Origin: Nitrososphaerota archaeon
Lineage (GTDB): Archaea > Thermoproteota > Nitrososphaeria > Nitrososphaerales > Gagatemarchaeaceae
Assembly: GCA_016200025.1 (NCBI GenBank)
Contig: JACQFO010000031.1
Span: 1 to 23,325 of the forward strand
DNA length: 23,325 nucleotides
Reading direction: 5' to 3'
The position numbers were made by a program, and so were the translations under genes. Under the pieces are notes generated by a model, which searched no databases, had not been told where the DNA came from, and worked only from the letters and a program-made list of their open reading frames with translations. Positions 14,646-21,726 of the stretch are shown piece after piece. Numbering within the stretch: position 1 is the first letter of the stretch; every line of letters begins with the position of its first letter.

Positions 14646-15089
14646 CTAGAACCTTGCCTTACTTACCTTGTAGTAGATTACCTCTCCCCTTCTCTCTATC
14701 ACCGCTATGATTGCCTCCTTCCCCATCCGCGCCATCTCGGAGACCGACTTCTGGAGCTCCAGCAGCTTCTTCTCGATTCCCTCGTCGAGTGCGAAGACGA
14801 CGTACTTCGCCGCTTTCTTCGGATAGTCCCCCCTTTCGTAGACCCTCAGGTCGGTCCCGAACCCGAACCCTTCCCTGACGACGTAGCCTCTGCTTCTCAG
14901 GTCGCGATAGATCATGAACTTCGTCCACGAGTCAGATGAATTCTCTTGGGCAATCTCAGCCAAGGCCTCAAACTCGACCTCCTTGCCGTGACCGTCGACA
15001 AGGGCCAGCTTCTTCGCGTAGAGAAGGTAAAGCGCCTCGTAGTCGGCGAGGGCTAACCTCCCTGCATACTTCGTGCCATACCAAACTCT
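14646..15089 (-). CDS. endA: tRNA-splicing endonuclease subunit, unclear start and missing His
   Basis: The C-terminal domain matches archaeal EndA: FMIYRDLRSRGYVVREGFGFG, then DLRVYERG with the catalytic-type Tyr. The aligned His position (usually H-S-x-Y/F-L-V) reads KAAKYVV, so the His is absent. A Lys is present in ARMGKEAIIAVI. Subunits lacking catalytic residues occur as structural partners in heteromeric (crenarchaeal-type) enzymes, so a structural role is likely. The only canonical in-frame start is TTG 14963, but the frame is open upstream to 15122, and that stretch encodes the expected N-terminal domain (RVWYGTKYAGRLALADYEAL, then YLLYAKKLALVDG). No ATG, GTG or TTG begins it. An ATG at 15103 is one base out of frame. 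I report the extent of homology. It is first in an operon with the lipid and rfcL genes, and divergent from mtnA. Confidence 0.7.
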   Translation of the reverse strand, partial: RVWYGTKYAGRLALADYEALYLLYAKKLALVDGHGKEVEFEALAEIAQENSSDSWTKFMIYRDLRSRGYVVREGFGFGTDLRVYERGDYPKKAAKYVVFALDEGIEKKLLELQKSVSEMARMGKEAIIAVIERRGEVIYYKVSKARF

Positions 15090-15125
15090 ATTTGAAGATT
15101 CATCGGCCCCTGACCGAAAGCCCTA

Positions 15126-16193
15126 ATGAGCGATAGAAGGCCCGCAAGCACCGTGGACGACTTCTTCACCCTGAGGACGGTCGTATGGGAAGGAGGCTCG
15201 GTGAAGATGATCGACCAGACCTTACTTCCCGGCAAGTTCCGATACGTCAGGTTTTCGCGACCGGCAGAGGTCGCTCAGGCGATAAGGACGATGGTGGTGA
15301 GAGGTGCGCCGGCGATAGGAGTGGCAGCTGCCATGGGGGTGGCCCTGGCCGCCCAGCGTTCTCGAGCCACGGACATGAACGGATTCCTCAAAGAACTTGA
15401 ATCGAGTGCCGCCATGTTGCGCTCCACCCGGCCGACCGCAGTCAACTTGTTTTGGGGAATCGACAGGATGATGGCCAAAGCCAAGTCCGCTCCGAGCGTA
15501 AGGGAAGCGAGAGGCGCGCTTTCAAGCGAGGCGAAGAGGATGGAGGACGAGGACGTAGACACCAACAAGAAACTCGGAAGGATAGGCGCCGCGCTGCTCG
15601 ATGACGGTGATAGCGTCCTCACTCAGTGCAACGCAGGTGCCCTGGCAACCGTGGGCTATGGGACGGCCCTGGGGGTCGTCAGGACGGCGGTCGAACAGGG
15701 CAAGGTCGTCAAAGTGATTGTCCCAGAGACCAGGCCCGCGCTCCAGGGGTCCAGGCTCACCGCGTTCGAACTCGAACGAGACGGAATCCCGTGCACACTG
15801 ATCCCCGACACAGCGATAGGATACATGATTTCAAAAGGCAGGGTCGACAAGGTCGTAGTGGGTGCCGACAGGATCACGAGGGACGGGTATCTCTTCAACA
15901 AGATCGGGACCTACCAAGAGGCCGTGCTCGCCGACAGGCACGGCGTGCCCTTCCATCCTGCCGCTCCCAGCTCGACATTCGATCTCCGGCACTCGCACGA
16001 CGAAATAACGATCGAGGAGAGAGGAGTTCGGGAGGTCACGGAGGTCCGAGGCAGGAGGATCGCTCCGAGAGGCGTGTCCGTTGCCAACCCGGCGTTTGAT
16101 GCAACTCCCCCCGATCTCATATCGAGCATCATCACGGAGAAGGGCGTCATAGGGAGGCCCTTGGCTCGGAACATCAAGAAGGTCATCTCTTAA
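15126..16193 (+). CDS. mtnA: Methylthioribose-1-phosphate isomerase (aIF2B-like)
   Basis: A 355-residue protein of the eIF2B-alpha/MtnA superfamily. MtnA converts 5-methylthioribose-1-phosphate to methylthioribulose-1-phosphate in methionine salvage. Diagnostic segments: MIDQTLLPGKF (28-38), VVRGAPAIGVAAAMG (57-71), RPTAVNLFWGIDRM (102-115), LTQCNAGALATVGYGTALGV with catalytic Cys168, and VVVGADRI with catalytic Asp248. These favour MtnA over ribose-1,5-bisphosphate isomerase and over true translation-factor subunits, although archaeal members of this family are often mis-assigned. The start ATG 15126 lies only a few bases from the open frame of the divergent endA-like gene. The stop TAA is inside the TATA box of the following tRNA. 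Confidence 0.9.
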   Translation: MSDRRPASTVDDFFTLRTVVWEGGSVKMIDQTLLPGKFRYVRFSRPAEVAQAIRTMVVRGAPAIGVAAAMGVALAAQRSRATDMNGFLKELESSAAMLRSTRPTAVNLFWGIDRMMAKAKSAPSVREARGALSSEAKRMEDEDVDTNKKLGRIGAALLDDGDSVLTQCNAGALATVGYGTALGVVRTAVEQGKVVKVIVPETRPALQGSRLTAFELERDGIPCTLIPDTAIGYMISKGRVDKVVVGADRITRDGYLFNKIGTYQEAVLADRHGVPFHPAAPSSTFDLRHSHDEITIEERGVREVTEVRGRRIAPRGVSVANPAFDATPPDLISSIITEKGVIGRPLARNIKKVIS

Positions 16194-16197
16194 TTAA
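16190..16197 (+). promoter_or_regulatory. TATA box of the tRNA-Arg gene
   Basis: TTAATTAA is centred 26 nt before the first tRNA base, and it overlaps the mtnA stop codon TAA (16191-16193). Confidence 0.6.
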
Positions 16198-16219
16198 CAA
16201 CGGACAGGCCTGATGAATC

Positions 16220-16309
16220 GGGCCCGTAGCCTAGCACGGATTAAGGCGTCAGCCTTCGGAGCTGAAGAGTTCGTCTCAGAGACCATGGGTTCAAATCCCA
16301 CCGGGCCCG
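16220..16309 (+). tRNA. tRNA-Arg (anticodon UCG) with enlarged variable region
   Basis: Acceptor GGGCCCG (16220-16226) pairs with CGGGCCC (16302-16308), with G discriminator 16309. The D stem is GCCU/AGGC. The anticodon stem is UCAGC/GCUGA, closing loop CUUCGGA with anticodon UCG at 16256-16258. The T arm is UGGG-UUCAAAU-CCCA with an A-C mismatch at its outer end. CCA is not encoded. Between anticodon stem and T arm there are 19 nt (16266-16284), where tRNA-Arg normally has 4-5. This stretch can fold GUCU-CAG-AGAC. It may be a non-canonical intron or an unusual variable arm. The 3' end is the repeated element that marks the cassettes downstream. Confidence 0.85.
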
Positions 16310-16313
16310 CTGA
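16297..16313 (+). repeat. tRNA-Arg 3'-end repeat, copy 0 (attachment-site candidate)
   Basis: CCCACCGGGCCCGCTGA covers the 3' side of the T stem, the acceptor strand, the discriminator and four bases beyond the gene. It recurs exactly at 19073, and shorter versions occur at 21616 and 22497. This is the copy within the intact tRNA gene. Confidence 0.7.
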
Positions 16314-16543
16314 AGCTCTTTGCGCTGATCCCTATGTCAGTTGAACCCCGTCAGGCTCTTACACGGCGAACTGTGTCCTTCGAGGCGCCAACGCCAGAAT
16401 CCCAGGTCCGAATCCGGGGCCGACCCAAGGTTAGCCCAGAACAGCCTTTCTTTGTCTAGCCAGCTAGATTCTCGCTGTTGACGCGACGAAACAGACCCCT
16501 TCTCGTTTGATGCAAAGACATATCAGACGCACCCTTCCCACGG
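16310..16543. other. Gene-free flank of the tRNA
   Basis: No credible ORF. It contains a decayed T-arm-like stretch CCAGGTCCGAATCCGGG (16401-16417), possibly the remnant of another tRNA gene, and the presumed promoter of the NHL-repeat gene (ACATATCAG near 16518). Confidence 0.4.
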
Positions 16544-18124
16544 TTGCCTTCAGGAGGAGGAATAGTCTTTTCCCCAATCACGCCGAGCCGTGGCGGTGAA
16601 GCGCCCCTCGTCCAGCGGCTACCGAGCCGATGGCTCATCCCCCTTGCCATAGGGCTGCTCCTGATGGTTGGTGGCGTCGCGAACGTGCACGCATTTGTTT
16701 CGAGTAGTCAGAACTCCAACGTGGTTCTAGGCCAGCCTGACTTCACATCGAGCGCTTCCGCTATCACATCTACCGGCCTGCACCGCTTACATGGCATTAC
16801 GTTCGACTCCTCCGGGAACCTCTGGGTTGCCGACTATTCTAACAACCGCGTCCTGGAGTACACCACTCCTTTAGTCACCCATGAAGCCGCAACACTCGTC
16901 ATAGGCCAGGCGCTCTTCACAACGAGCGCCGCCGCGACCACATCCACCGGCCTGTTCCGGCCTCATGGAGTGGCGTTCGACTCCTCCGGTAATCTCTGGG
17001 TTGCCGACTATTCTAACAACCGCGTCCTGGAGTACACCACTCCTTTAGTCACCCATGAAGCCGCAACACTCGTCATAGGACAGGTCGACTTCACATCGAG
17101 CGGTGCCGCTACCACATCTACCGGCCTGAACAATCCCGCTGGCATTACGTTCGACTCCTCCGGGAATCTCTGGGTGAGTGAGATTAATAACGCCCGCGTC
17201 CTGAAGTTCGCCGCCCCCCTCTCCACCCATGAAGCCGCAACACTCGTCATAGGCCAGGCGCTCTTCACAACGAGCGCCGCCGCGACCACGTCCACCGGCC
17301 TGTTCGGTCCCTTTGTCGTGGCGTTCGACTCCTCCGGGAATCTCTGGGTGGGTGACACGGATAACCACCGCGTCCTGAAGTTCGCCGCTCCTTTGTCCAC
17401 CCATGAAGCCGCAACACTCGTCATAGGCCAGGTTGACTTCACATCGAGCGCTGTCGCGACCACATCTACCAGCGCGGGCGACCCCGAAGGCATTACGTTC
17501 GACTCCTCCGGGAATCTCTGGGTTGGTGACTATCTTAACAACCGCGTCCTCGGATACCAGGCTCTCGCCTCATCCACGCAGACGCTGGCGCCTGCGGTCG
17601 TGGGCACCTCCGTTCCGACTCAGACCTTTGCCACCACCGGGCTGACGGTAAGCGCGACGGGTGTAGTGTCGGGCACGACTGCGAGCATCTACACGGCGGA
17701 CCTGAGCGCCCAGCCCGGCGGTACGGGAATCACCGGCCTGTTGACAAGCCACGGGTTCTTCGACGTCGGTGTGTCGGGAATCAGCCCGGGGACTGCGACA
17801 GTCTGCGTGAACGACGCGTCGGCCGATGCCTCCACCATCCTGAAGTACTGGACTGGAGCGGTGTGGGCGACAGCCGCATCGATCGCCGTGACGCCTGGAG
17901 TGAAAGTCTGCGGCGATATATTGGTGTCTGCCCTCACGGGGACTCCGCTCGCCATGGGCGACCCCCCAGGCTCACCTATGATACCATCGTTTCCGTTCCC
18001 ATTCGCCATACCAGTCGTGCTCGCGATTACTGTGCTAATCTACGCAGTGATGAGGAGAAGGCTGCTGGGAGGCGAAACGGTTCCTGTCCAATGCTGGATA
18101 CAGCCCCAGTCATCGCATCGATAA
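16544..18124 (+). CDS. NHL-repeat beta-propeller surface protein with C-terminal sorting-type tail
   Basis: 526 residues from TTG 16544. The start is uncertain because an AGGAGGAGG lies just inside it, but no later start keeps the signal. A hydrophobic secretion signal at about 29-50 ends near NVHAF. Five NHL-type repeats follow, each with FDSSGNLWVADYSNNRVLEY-like cores, forming an extracellular beta-propeller. A further domain (about 345-470) contains VGVSGISPGTATVCVND, ILKYWTGAVW and VKVCGDI, resembling anchor-proximal domains of sortase-type substrates. The C-terminus has a Gly/Pro/Ser linker, the motif FPFPF, a hydrophobic helix (to about 503) and Arg504-506. That tripartite layout is typical of exosortase/archaeosortase substrates, though a 20-residue tail with Cys517 follows the basic cluster. 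The archaeosortase gene starts 57 nt downstream. It sits in the first cassette after tRNA-Arg. Confidence 0.82.
   Translation: MPSGGGIVFSPITPSRGGEAPLVQRLPSRWLIPLAIGLLLMVGGVANVHAFVSSSQNSNVVLGQPDFTSSASAITSTGLHRLHGITFDSSGNLWVADYSNNRVLEYTTPLVTHEAATLVIGQALFTTSAAATTSTGLFRPHGVAFDSSGNLWVADYSNNRVLEYTTPLVTHEAATLVIGQVDFTSSGAATTSTGLNNPAGITFDSSGNLWVSEINNARVLKFAAPLSTHEAATLVIGQALFTTSAAATTSTGLFGPFVVAFDSSGNLWVGDTDNHRVLKFAAPLSTHEAATLVIGQVDFTSSAVATTSTSAGDPEGITFDSSGNLWVGDYLNNRVLGYQALASSTQTLAPAVVGTSVPTQTFATTGLTVSATGVVSGTTASIYTADLSAQPGGTGITGLLTSHGFFDVGVSGISPGTATVCVNDASADASTILKYWTGAVWATAASIAVTPGVKVCGDILVSALTGTPLAMGDPPGSPMIPSFPFPFAIPVVLAITVLIYAVMRRRLLGGETVPVQCWIQPQSSHR
16707..17576 (+). repeat. Five tandem 174-bp NHL repeat units
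   Basis: The landmark ATGAAGCCGCAACACTCGTC starts at 16881, 17055, 17229 and 17403: an exact 174-bp (58-codon) period. A first, more diverged unit begins near 16711. Large blocks are identical at DNA level, including third positions. Confidence 0.85.
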
Positions 18125-18181
18125 CCCTGTCTTCCTTTCCTCTACTGAGGAGAGAGAGTGCCAGAAGGGTGAAGAAGGGAA

Positions 18182-18919
18182 GTGGATAGGAAACCCGCAG
18201 CAAGACTTGCAGTAGGATTGGTTCTGGTTGCCTCGGGGCTCGCCGCCTACCTCATTCACCAGGCAGTCTACGAAGCAAACGGGGGGAGCTCCCTCGGTCT
18301 CGTGGCGCTCGGAGTCCTCCTTTCTTCGGCCGGACTCTATCTCTGCCTGCCTCATCTGAAGTTCTTGCGGCCGTTCAAGAGGGCCATACCGATCTTCGCC
18401 GTCGCCATCCTCCTCCTCGGCTTGTTCTCGCCTAGCGACTGGCAGAATTCTGTCTTCGGTTCGGTCTATGGCTCCCTGCTGATGCAGCTAACGACGAGAC
18501 TCGGAGTCCTCGTGCTCAACGCAGAGGGGGTAGGGGCCACCATAGCAGGGGGCTCGACCATAGTCCTTCCCTCGGTCTCCAAGGTCGCAGCCGTATCGGT
18601 CACCCAGGCCTGTGGAGGGATAGAGGAGGTATTCGTATTCTCCGTCGCCTTCGCACTGATATTCGTGGACGTGGGGAGAAAGGCTCCAAGGAAGGCGTTG
18701 CCGTTGCTTCCGGTGGGACTCGTCGGTACATATCTGGTCAGCCTCGTGAGAGTCGACGCCGTGGTTCTGACGGGCTATCTGTATGGGTTCGATGCGATGG
18801 AGGTGGTTCACCTCTACGCAGGTATGTTGCTCTACGTTGCCTTCTTCTCGGCCTTCTGGTACCTGTCTCTGAAGTGGACTGGCATTGGAAGTAGCGGCGG
18901 AGTCAGAGGTGCTAGGTGA
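18182..18919 (+). CDS. Archaeosortase/exosortase-family transpeptidase
   Basis: A 245-residue polytopic membrane protein of the exosortase/archaeosortase superfamily. The catalytic set is complete: Cys144 in TQACGGIEEVFVF, Arg190 in LVSLVRVDAVVLTGYLYG, and His210 in EVVHLYAGMLLYVAFF. About seven hydrophobic helices are visible, with the active-site residues predicted at the outer membrane face. These enzymes cleave C-terminal sorting signals and transfer the protein to an acceptor such as a lipid. The gene directly follows the NHL-repeat protein with its FPFPF-helix-RRR tail, so the two look like a dedicated enzyme-substrate pair. The start is GTG 18182 with GAAGGGAA just upstream. It is related to, but not clearly the same as, the thaumarchaeal enzyme paired with PEFG-type tails. 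Confidence 0.87.
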   Translation: MDRKPAARLAVGLVLVASGLAAYLIHQAVYEANGGSSLGLVALGVLLSSAGLYLCLPHLKFLRPFKRAIPIFAVAILLLGLFSPSDWQNSVFGSVYGSLLMQLTTRLGVLVLNAEGVGATIAGGSTIVLPSVSKVAAVSVTQACGGIEEVFVFSVAFALIFVDVGRKAPRKALPLLPVGLVGTYLVSLVRVDAVVLTGYLYGFDAMEVVHLYAGMLLYVAFFSAFWYLSLKWTGIGSSGGVRGAR

Positions 18920-19308
18920 AGAAAAGAGGCACAACAATTACCCATCGAAGTCCGGTGAAAGGATCCAACGTAGGGAGGATGGCAGACCATGTTTCGTCTT
19001 GCAACGTAACTGAGACGAAGAAACGCGCCTAGAGCGCTGGAATCCACTCTTCGGACCTGTTTGGGGGTGGACCCCACCGGGCCCGCTGACAAATAGTCTG
19101 TTTGAGCACTATGTTCGCCGATAAAGGCTCGAATCGAGCTATCTAGTCGCACGGCTCATTTGAGGCAATTGGATAGGATGGTCCCTGCGAGCGCACGGAA
19201 TGCCAGCCTCACCCTTTGACACAACTTGTTTAGCCTTTCCGGGACACGTGTCGACCTCGATCCGGGGGCCACTGCGAACTTCGAGAGGTTCAATCCGGAC
19301 CGTAGGCG
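18920..19308. other. Gene-free stretch with a cassette boundary
   Basis: No supportable ORF in about 390 bp. It contains the second tRNA-3'-end repeat at 19073-19089. The rest shows no clear promoter or structure. Confidence 0.5.
19073..19089 (+). repeat. tRNA-Arg 3'-end repeat, copy 1
   Basis: CCCACCGGGCCCGCTGA is identical over 17 bp to the tRNA end plus four flanking bases (16297-16313). The 5' flank (GGGGGTGGAC) is only loosely T-arm-like, so the rest of the tRNA is missing. It marks the right end of the NHL/archaeosortase cassette. Confidence 0.75.
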
Positions 19309-20691
19309 TCAATGGGTCGAATGGCTCGTCCATGTAAGAAACGTGTCAGGGGTGGCAAACCTAATCTCTCCCTCGATCGTGATTTCTTTCTTGACCTTCA
19401 ACTTTCCGCACTCGGCTTCCACGCTGAGCTTCACCAGATAATCCTGTTCTTTCCAATGAAAGGGAGTTTCTTTCATTTGTCCGGCGCTCAGGGCACCACT
19501 CTGGCATTTGATTAGTACGGCATTCTCGCACTTCTCTCCCGTCTCTGAGCAATGCTCACAGAGCAGATATTTGGAAACTGGTTCGACCGCAAGTTGGCCC
19601 AGCCACGCCGAGCCGCTGGCCTTAGATGTCACCACTACCCCACAATTTCCGAACGACCCTTGGCACACGAAGCTTACCCACGCGACGAACTCTATCTGCA
19701 GGTGCTGTTTCTTGTCATCGGTTTTGATTACCGTCGGATTTTCTGAATAGTCGCTGTGGGCAACGTCGAGGTCGAAATTCAGTTCTGCACATGTGCAAGC
19801 GCCAGACCTCCTTGGCCGTGCTGGCTGCTCCTTTGGCTTCGGCGGCGGTTTGGGTGGGCGAGACATGTCAACAGGGGGGGAAGGGAACTCAGGGCCGGGT
19901 GTAATTACTGGTGGAGGCGGTGGTGGAGCCTCCGGGGGAGCCTGCTTCCCGCCAGTCTGCGAGTTCCTGTATACGACATAACCCACTGCCACGGCACCGA
20001 GAACTCCGGCCAAGGCAAGGGCATAGACCGTGACAGGGTCCTGCAGAATCCCGCTCAGGGCGCCCTGGGTCAGACCGGACGAAGCCTGCGTCAGTGTTGT
20101 GGTCGATGTCTCTGTCAGAGAGGCAGGGACGGTCGCTGTCACAGTGTTCACGATCACAATCGTACCGGTCTGGGTGACCGTCGTTTCCGTGGTGTTGTGG
20201 TAGGTCTGCGTGACGACGATGATGTACGTCTCCGTGGTCAGGATGGTCTCAGTCGTCGAGCTCGTCGTGGACGTGGACATGGTGGAGGTAGTGATGGTTG
20301 AAGCAGACGTCACCGTCAAGGACGCGCTCCGGCTGCTGGGAGAGTTGTTCGAGTCCCCGAGGTAGTTGGCTACGATGGTGTAGGTGCCCGGGGTGCTGTC
20401 GGAGTAGGATGTCGAACATGAGCCTGCAGACAGGTGGCAGGATGGAGTGCTGAACAAGCCGGTCCCGCTGTTGGTGTTCCAGAAAATGTCGCCGGTAGGG
20501 CTTGACCCGGCGACGGTGGCGGTGCAATCAGTTGACGAACCTGCGACCATCGAGGGGGGCGAGCAGTTCACGGAGGTTGTCGTCGGTGACTGGGCAGAAG
20601 CGATGCGCGAGACTCCAATAATGGATGCAACTGACATCGCAAGCAAAACGATCGAGAGCCATGCGACCCATCGGTGCAGCCCCGCCTGCAT
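19309..20691 (-). CDS. Cell-surface membrane protein: Ig-like, Thr-rich stalk, TM, Cys-rich domain
   Basis: 460 residues from ATG 20691; the frame extends to ATG 20769, but 20691 gives the best signal peptide and has a TATA-like CTTTTACC about 30 nt upstream. Order: signal helix 6-33 (cut near ASA-QS); an Ig-like domain at about 38-127 with four cysteines that could form disulfides (NCSPPSM, DCTATV, SCHLSAGSC); a Thr/Ser-rich stalk at about 128-205, a likely glycosylation region; a membrane helix at about 219-242; a Pro-rich linker at about 250-295; and a C-terminal domain with nine cysteines including CTC and CEHC. Simple topology puts the Ig domain outside and the Cys-rich domain inside, where it might bind metal. 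The function is unknown. It is transcribed opposite to the other cassette genes. Confidence 0.75.
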   Translation of the reverse strand: MQAGLHRWVAWLSIVLLAMSVASIIGVSRIASAQSPTTTSVNCSPPSMVAGSSTDCTATVAGSSPTGDIFWNTNSGTGLFSTPSCHLSAGSCSTSYSDSTPGTYTIVANYLGDSNNSPSSRSASLTVTSASTITTSTMSTSTTSSTTETILTTETYIIVVTQTYHNTTETTVTQTGTIVIVNTVTATVPASLTETSTTTLTQASSGLTQGALSGILQDPVTVYALALAGVLGAVAVGYVVYRNSQTGGKQAPPEAPPPPPPVITPGPEFPSPPVDMSRPPKPPPKPKEQPARPRRSGACTCAELNFDLDVAHSDYSENPTVIKTDDKKQHLQIEFVAWVSFVCQGSFGNCGVVVTSKASGSAWLGQLAVEPVSKYLLCEHCSETGEKCENAVLIKCQSGALSAGQMKETPFHWKEQDYLVKLSVEAECGKLKVKKEITIEGEIRFATPDTFLTWTSHSTH

Positions 20692-20914
20692 CTGCTTGTA
20701 CGCAGGTCGTAGCCTAAGGTAAAAGTGTGTTGCATGTAGCATGTAGGCTAGAAATGACGAAGGCAGCATTTGAGAAGACCCTACAGAGCCATGAAGGTGC
20801 TGTCGCCGGGAATTCAGCCCCGAACATTGTCAGCCTAGCCTCAACTCGCGTCTCATAGGGGACGAAAGCGCTCAGTTTAAGTAGTACTAGGGGTAGGTAA
20901 TACCACCAGAGAGC
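20692..20914. other. Divergent intergenic region, surface protein / vapBC
   Basis: On the minus strand CTTTTACC (20718-20725) can serve the surface-protein gene. On the plus strand GTTTAAGTA (20875-20883) is a TATA box for vapB 1. The 9-bp palindrome GGTA-A-TACC (20896-20904), between that box and the vapB start, could be the antitoxin's operator. Confidence 0.45.
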
Positions 20915-21145
20915 ATGACCGAGGAAGTCGTAGTAACACGGAAGGGCCAAACTACTGTACCTGTGAAATTAAGGCGGAAGTACGGGATTTCCGAAGGCAC
21001 AAGGCTCGCGGTTGAAGACACCGGCAGGGGCATATTGTTCAAGAAAGCAGAGAGCACGCTTGAACTGATAGGCTCAGGCGCCAAGGCCGCTTCAGTCGAT
21101 GAGATGAAGAGGATTCTGGATGAACTGAGAGCCGAAGAGGATTGA
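20915..21145 (+). CDS. vapB: AbrB/MazE-type antitoxin (VapB 1)
   Basis: A 76-residue antitoxin with an N-terminal swapped-hairpin AbrB domain: EVVVTRKGQTTVPVKLRRKYGISEGTRLAVEDTGRGILFKK (about 4-44). The C-terminal acidic tail (SVDEMKRILDELRAEED) should wrap around the toxin. It neutralises the toxin encoded next to it and normally represses the shared promoter. The start ATG 20915 follows a TATA box. The TGA stop overlaps the TTG start of the toxin gene (TTGA), the usual coupling for this kind of pair. Confidence 0.92.
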   Translation: MTEEVVVTRKGQTTVPVKLRRKYGISEGTRLAVEDTGRGILFKKAESTLELIGSGAKAASVDEMKRILDELRAEED

Positions 21146-21531
21146 AAGGCACTTCCTATGACACCAGGTTCCTAGTCGAGCTCTTCTACTCCTCAGATGA
21201 GGACACACAGAATAGAATCAGGGACGTCCTTCTAGCCTCAAAGCCCAATTTCCTCTCGACGGCTGCCCTTTCCGAAGTTTACATGTTAACCTTAGAAAAG
21301 GAAGGCAAGGACGTGGCGATAATCCGGACGAACTCCCTAGCCAAGGATTTTCGATTGGTCGATGTGGACAAGGAAGTGGCAGTTCAGGCGGCCATAATCA
21401 AGCATAAGCATGGCGTACCATTTGCCGACAGCCTAATCGCATCCACGGCCAAGGTGCTTGGCGTTCCTTGCTATACCGACGACCAGCACTTTCGCGCCAT
21501 CATTGGATTGACTGTGAAGTGGATCAGGTAG
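21142..21531 (+). CDS. vapC: PIN-domain ribonuclease toxin (VapC 1)
   Basis: A 129-residue PIN-domain toxin, expected to cleave RNA with Mg2+ or Mn2+. The acidic active site is present: Asp7 (SYDTRFLVELF), Glu45 (ALSEVYML), Asp96 (VPFADSLIAST) and Asp113/114 (CYTDDQHF). The start is TTG 21142, overlapping the antitoxin stop; the next possible start would remove the first catalytic strand. The length and the gene pairing fit VapBC. It lies just before the third tRNA-end repeat and may stabilise the cassette. Confidence 0.92.
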   Translation: MKGTSYDTRFLVELFYSSDEDTQNRIRDVLLASKPNFLSTAALSEVYMLTLEKEGKDVAIIRTNSLAKDFRLVDVDKEVAVQAAIIKHKHGVPFADSLIASTAKVLGVPCYTDDQHFRAIIGLTVKWIR

Positions 21532-21615
21532 GACGCGAACTCCTAATATGCGGTCATGCGGTCGACGGGATTTCAACCCGGGTTGCGCTTTCAGAAGAGG
21601 GTTTGAACCCTATTT

Positions 21616-21638
21616 GGGTATAAACCCCACCGGGCCCG
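21616..21638 (+). repeat. tRNA-Arg 3'-end repeat, copy 2
   Basis: This copy matches 20 of 23 positions of the tRNA T arm plus acceptor strand (16287-16309). The last 13 bases, CCCACCGGGCCCG, are exact, and the mismatches fall in the T loop. A GAAGAG at the spacing seen in the tRNA lies 14 nt upstream of the T-arm portion. Just before it are two further hairpins with T-arm-like sequence: CGGGATTTCAACCCGG (21566-21581, reading as a T arm on the minus strand) and GGGTT-TG-AACCC (21599-21610), which could also terminate vapBC 1. Confidence 0.7.
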
Positions 21639-21685
21639 TCCACAGACCTCCTTCCCTCAAGTTATTCCATCGGGGCTTCCGTGGA

Positions 21686-21694
21686 GCTTAAATA
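21686..21694 (+). promoter_or_regulatory. TATA box for vapBC 2
   Basis: GCTTAAATA predicts transcription starting near 21717. That makes ATG 21694 too early and supports GTG 21727 as the antitoxin start. Confidence 0.5.
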
Positions 21695-21726
21695 TGACTG
21701 TAGCTTGTGTATACGTGGTGCACATT

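Noticed and set aside
16220..16309. Reading the 90-nt tRNA as a class II tRNA (Leu or Ser)
   Set aside because: The length suggests a long variable arm, but the anticodon in a well-formed 5-bp stem and 7-nt loop is UCG (Arg), not a Leu or Ser anticodon.
16707..17576. CRISPR-like regular repeats
   Set aside because: The 174-bp periodicity lies fully within one open reading frame and each unit encodes an NHL blade.
19756..20301. Long plus-strand frame opposite the surface-protein gene
   Set aside because: Its composition is dominated by Arg/Gly/Cys repeats that mirror the Pro- and Thr-rich coding strand; there is no promoter or family match.
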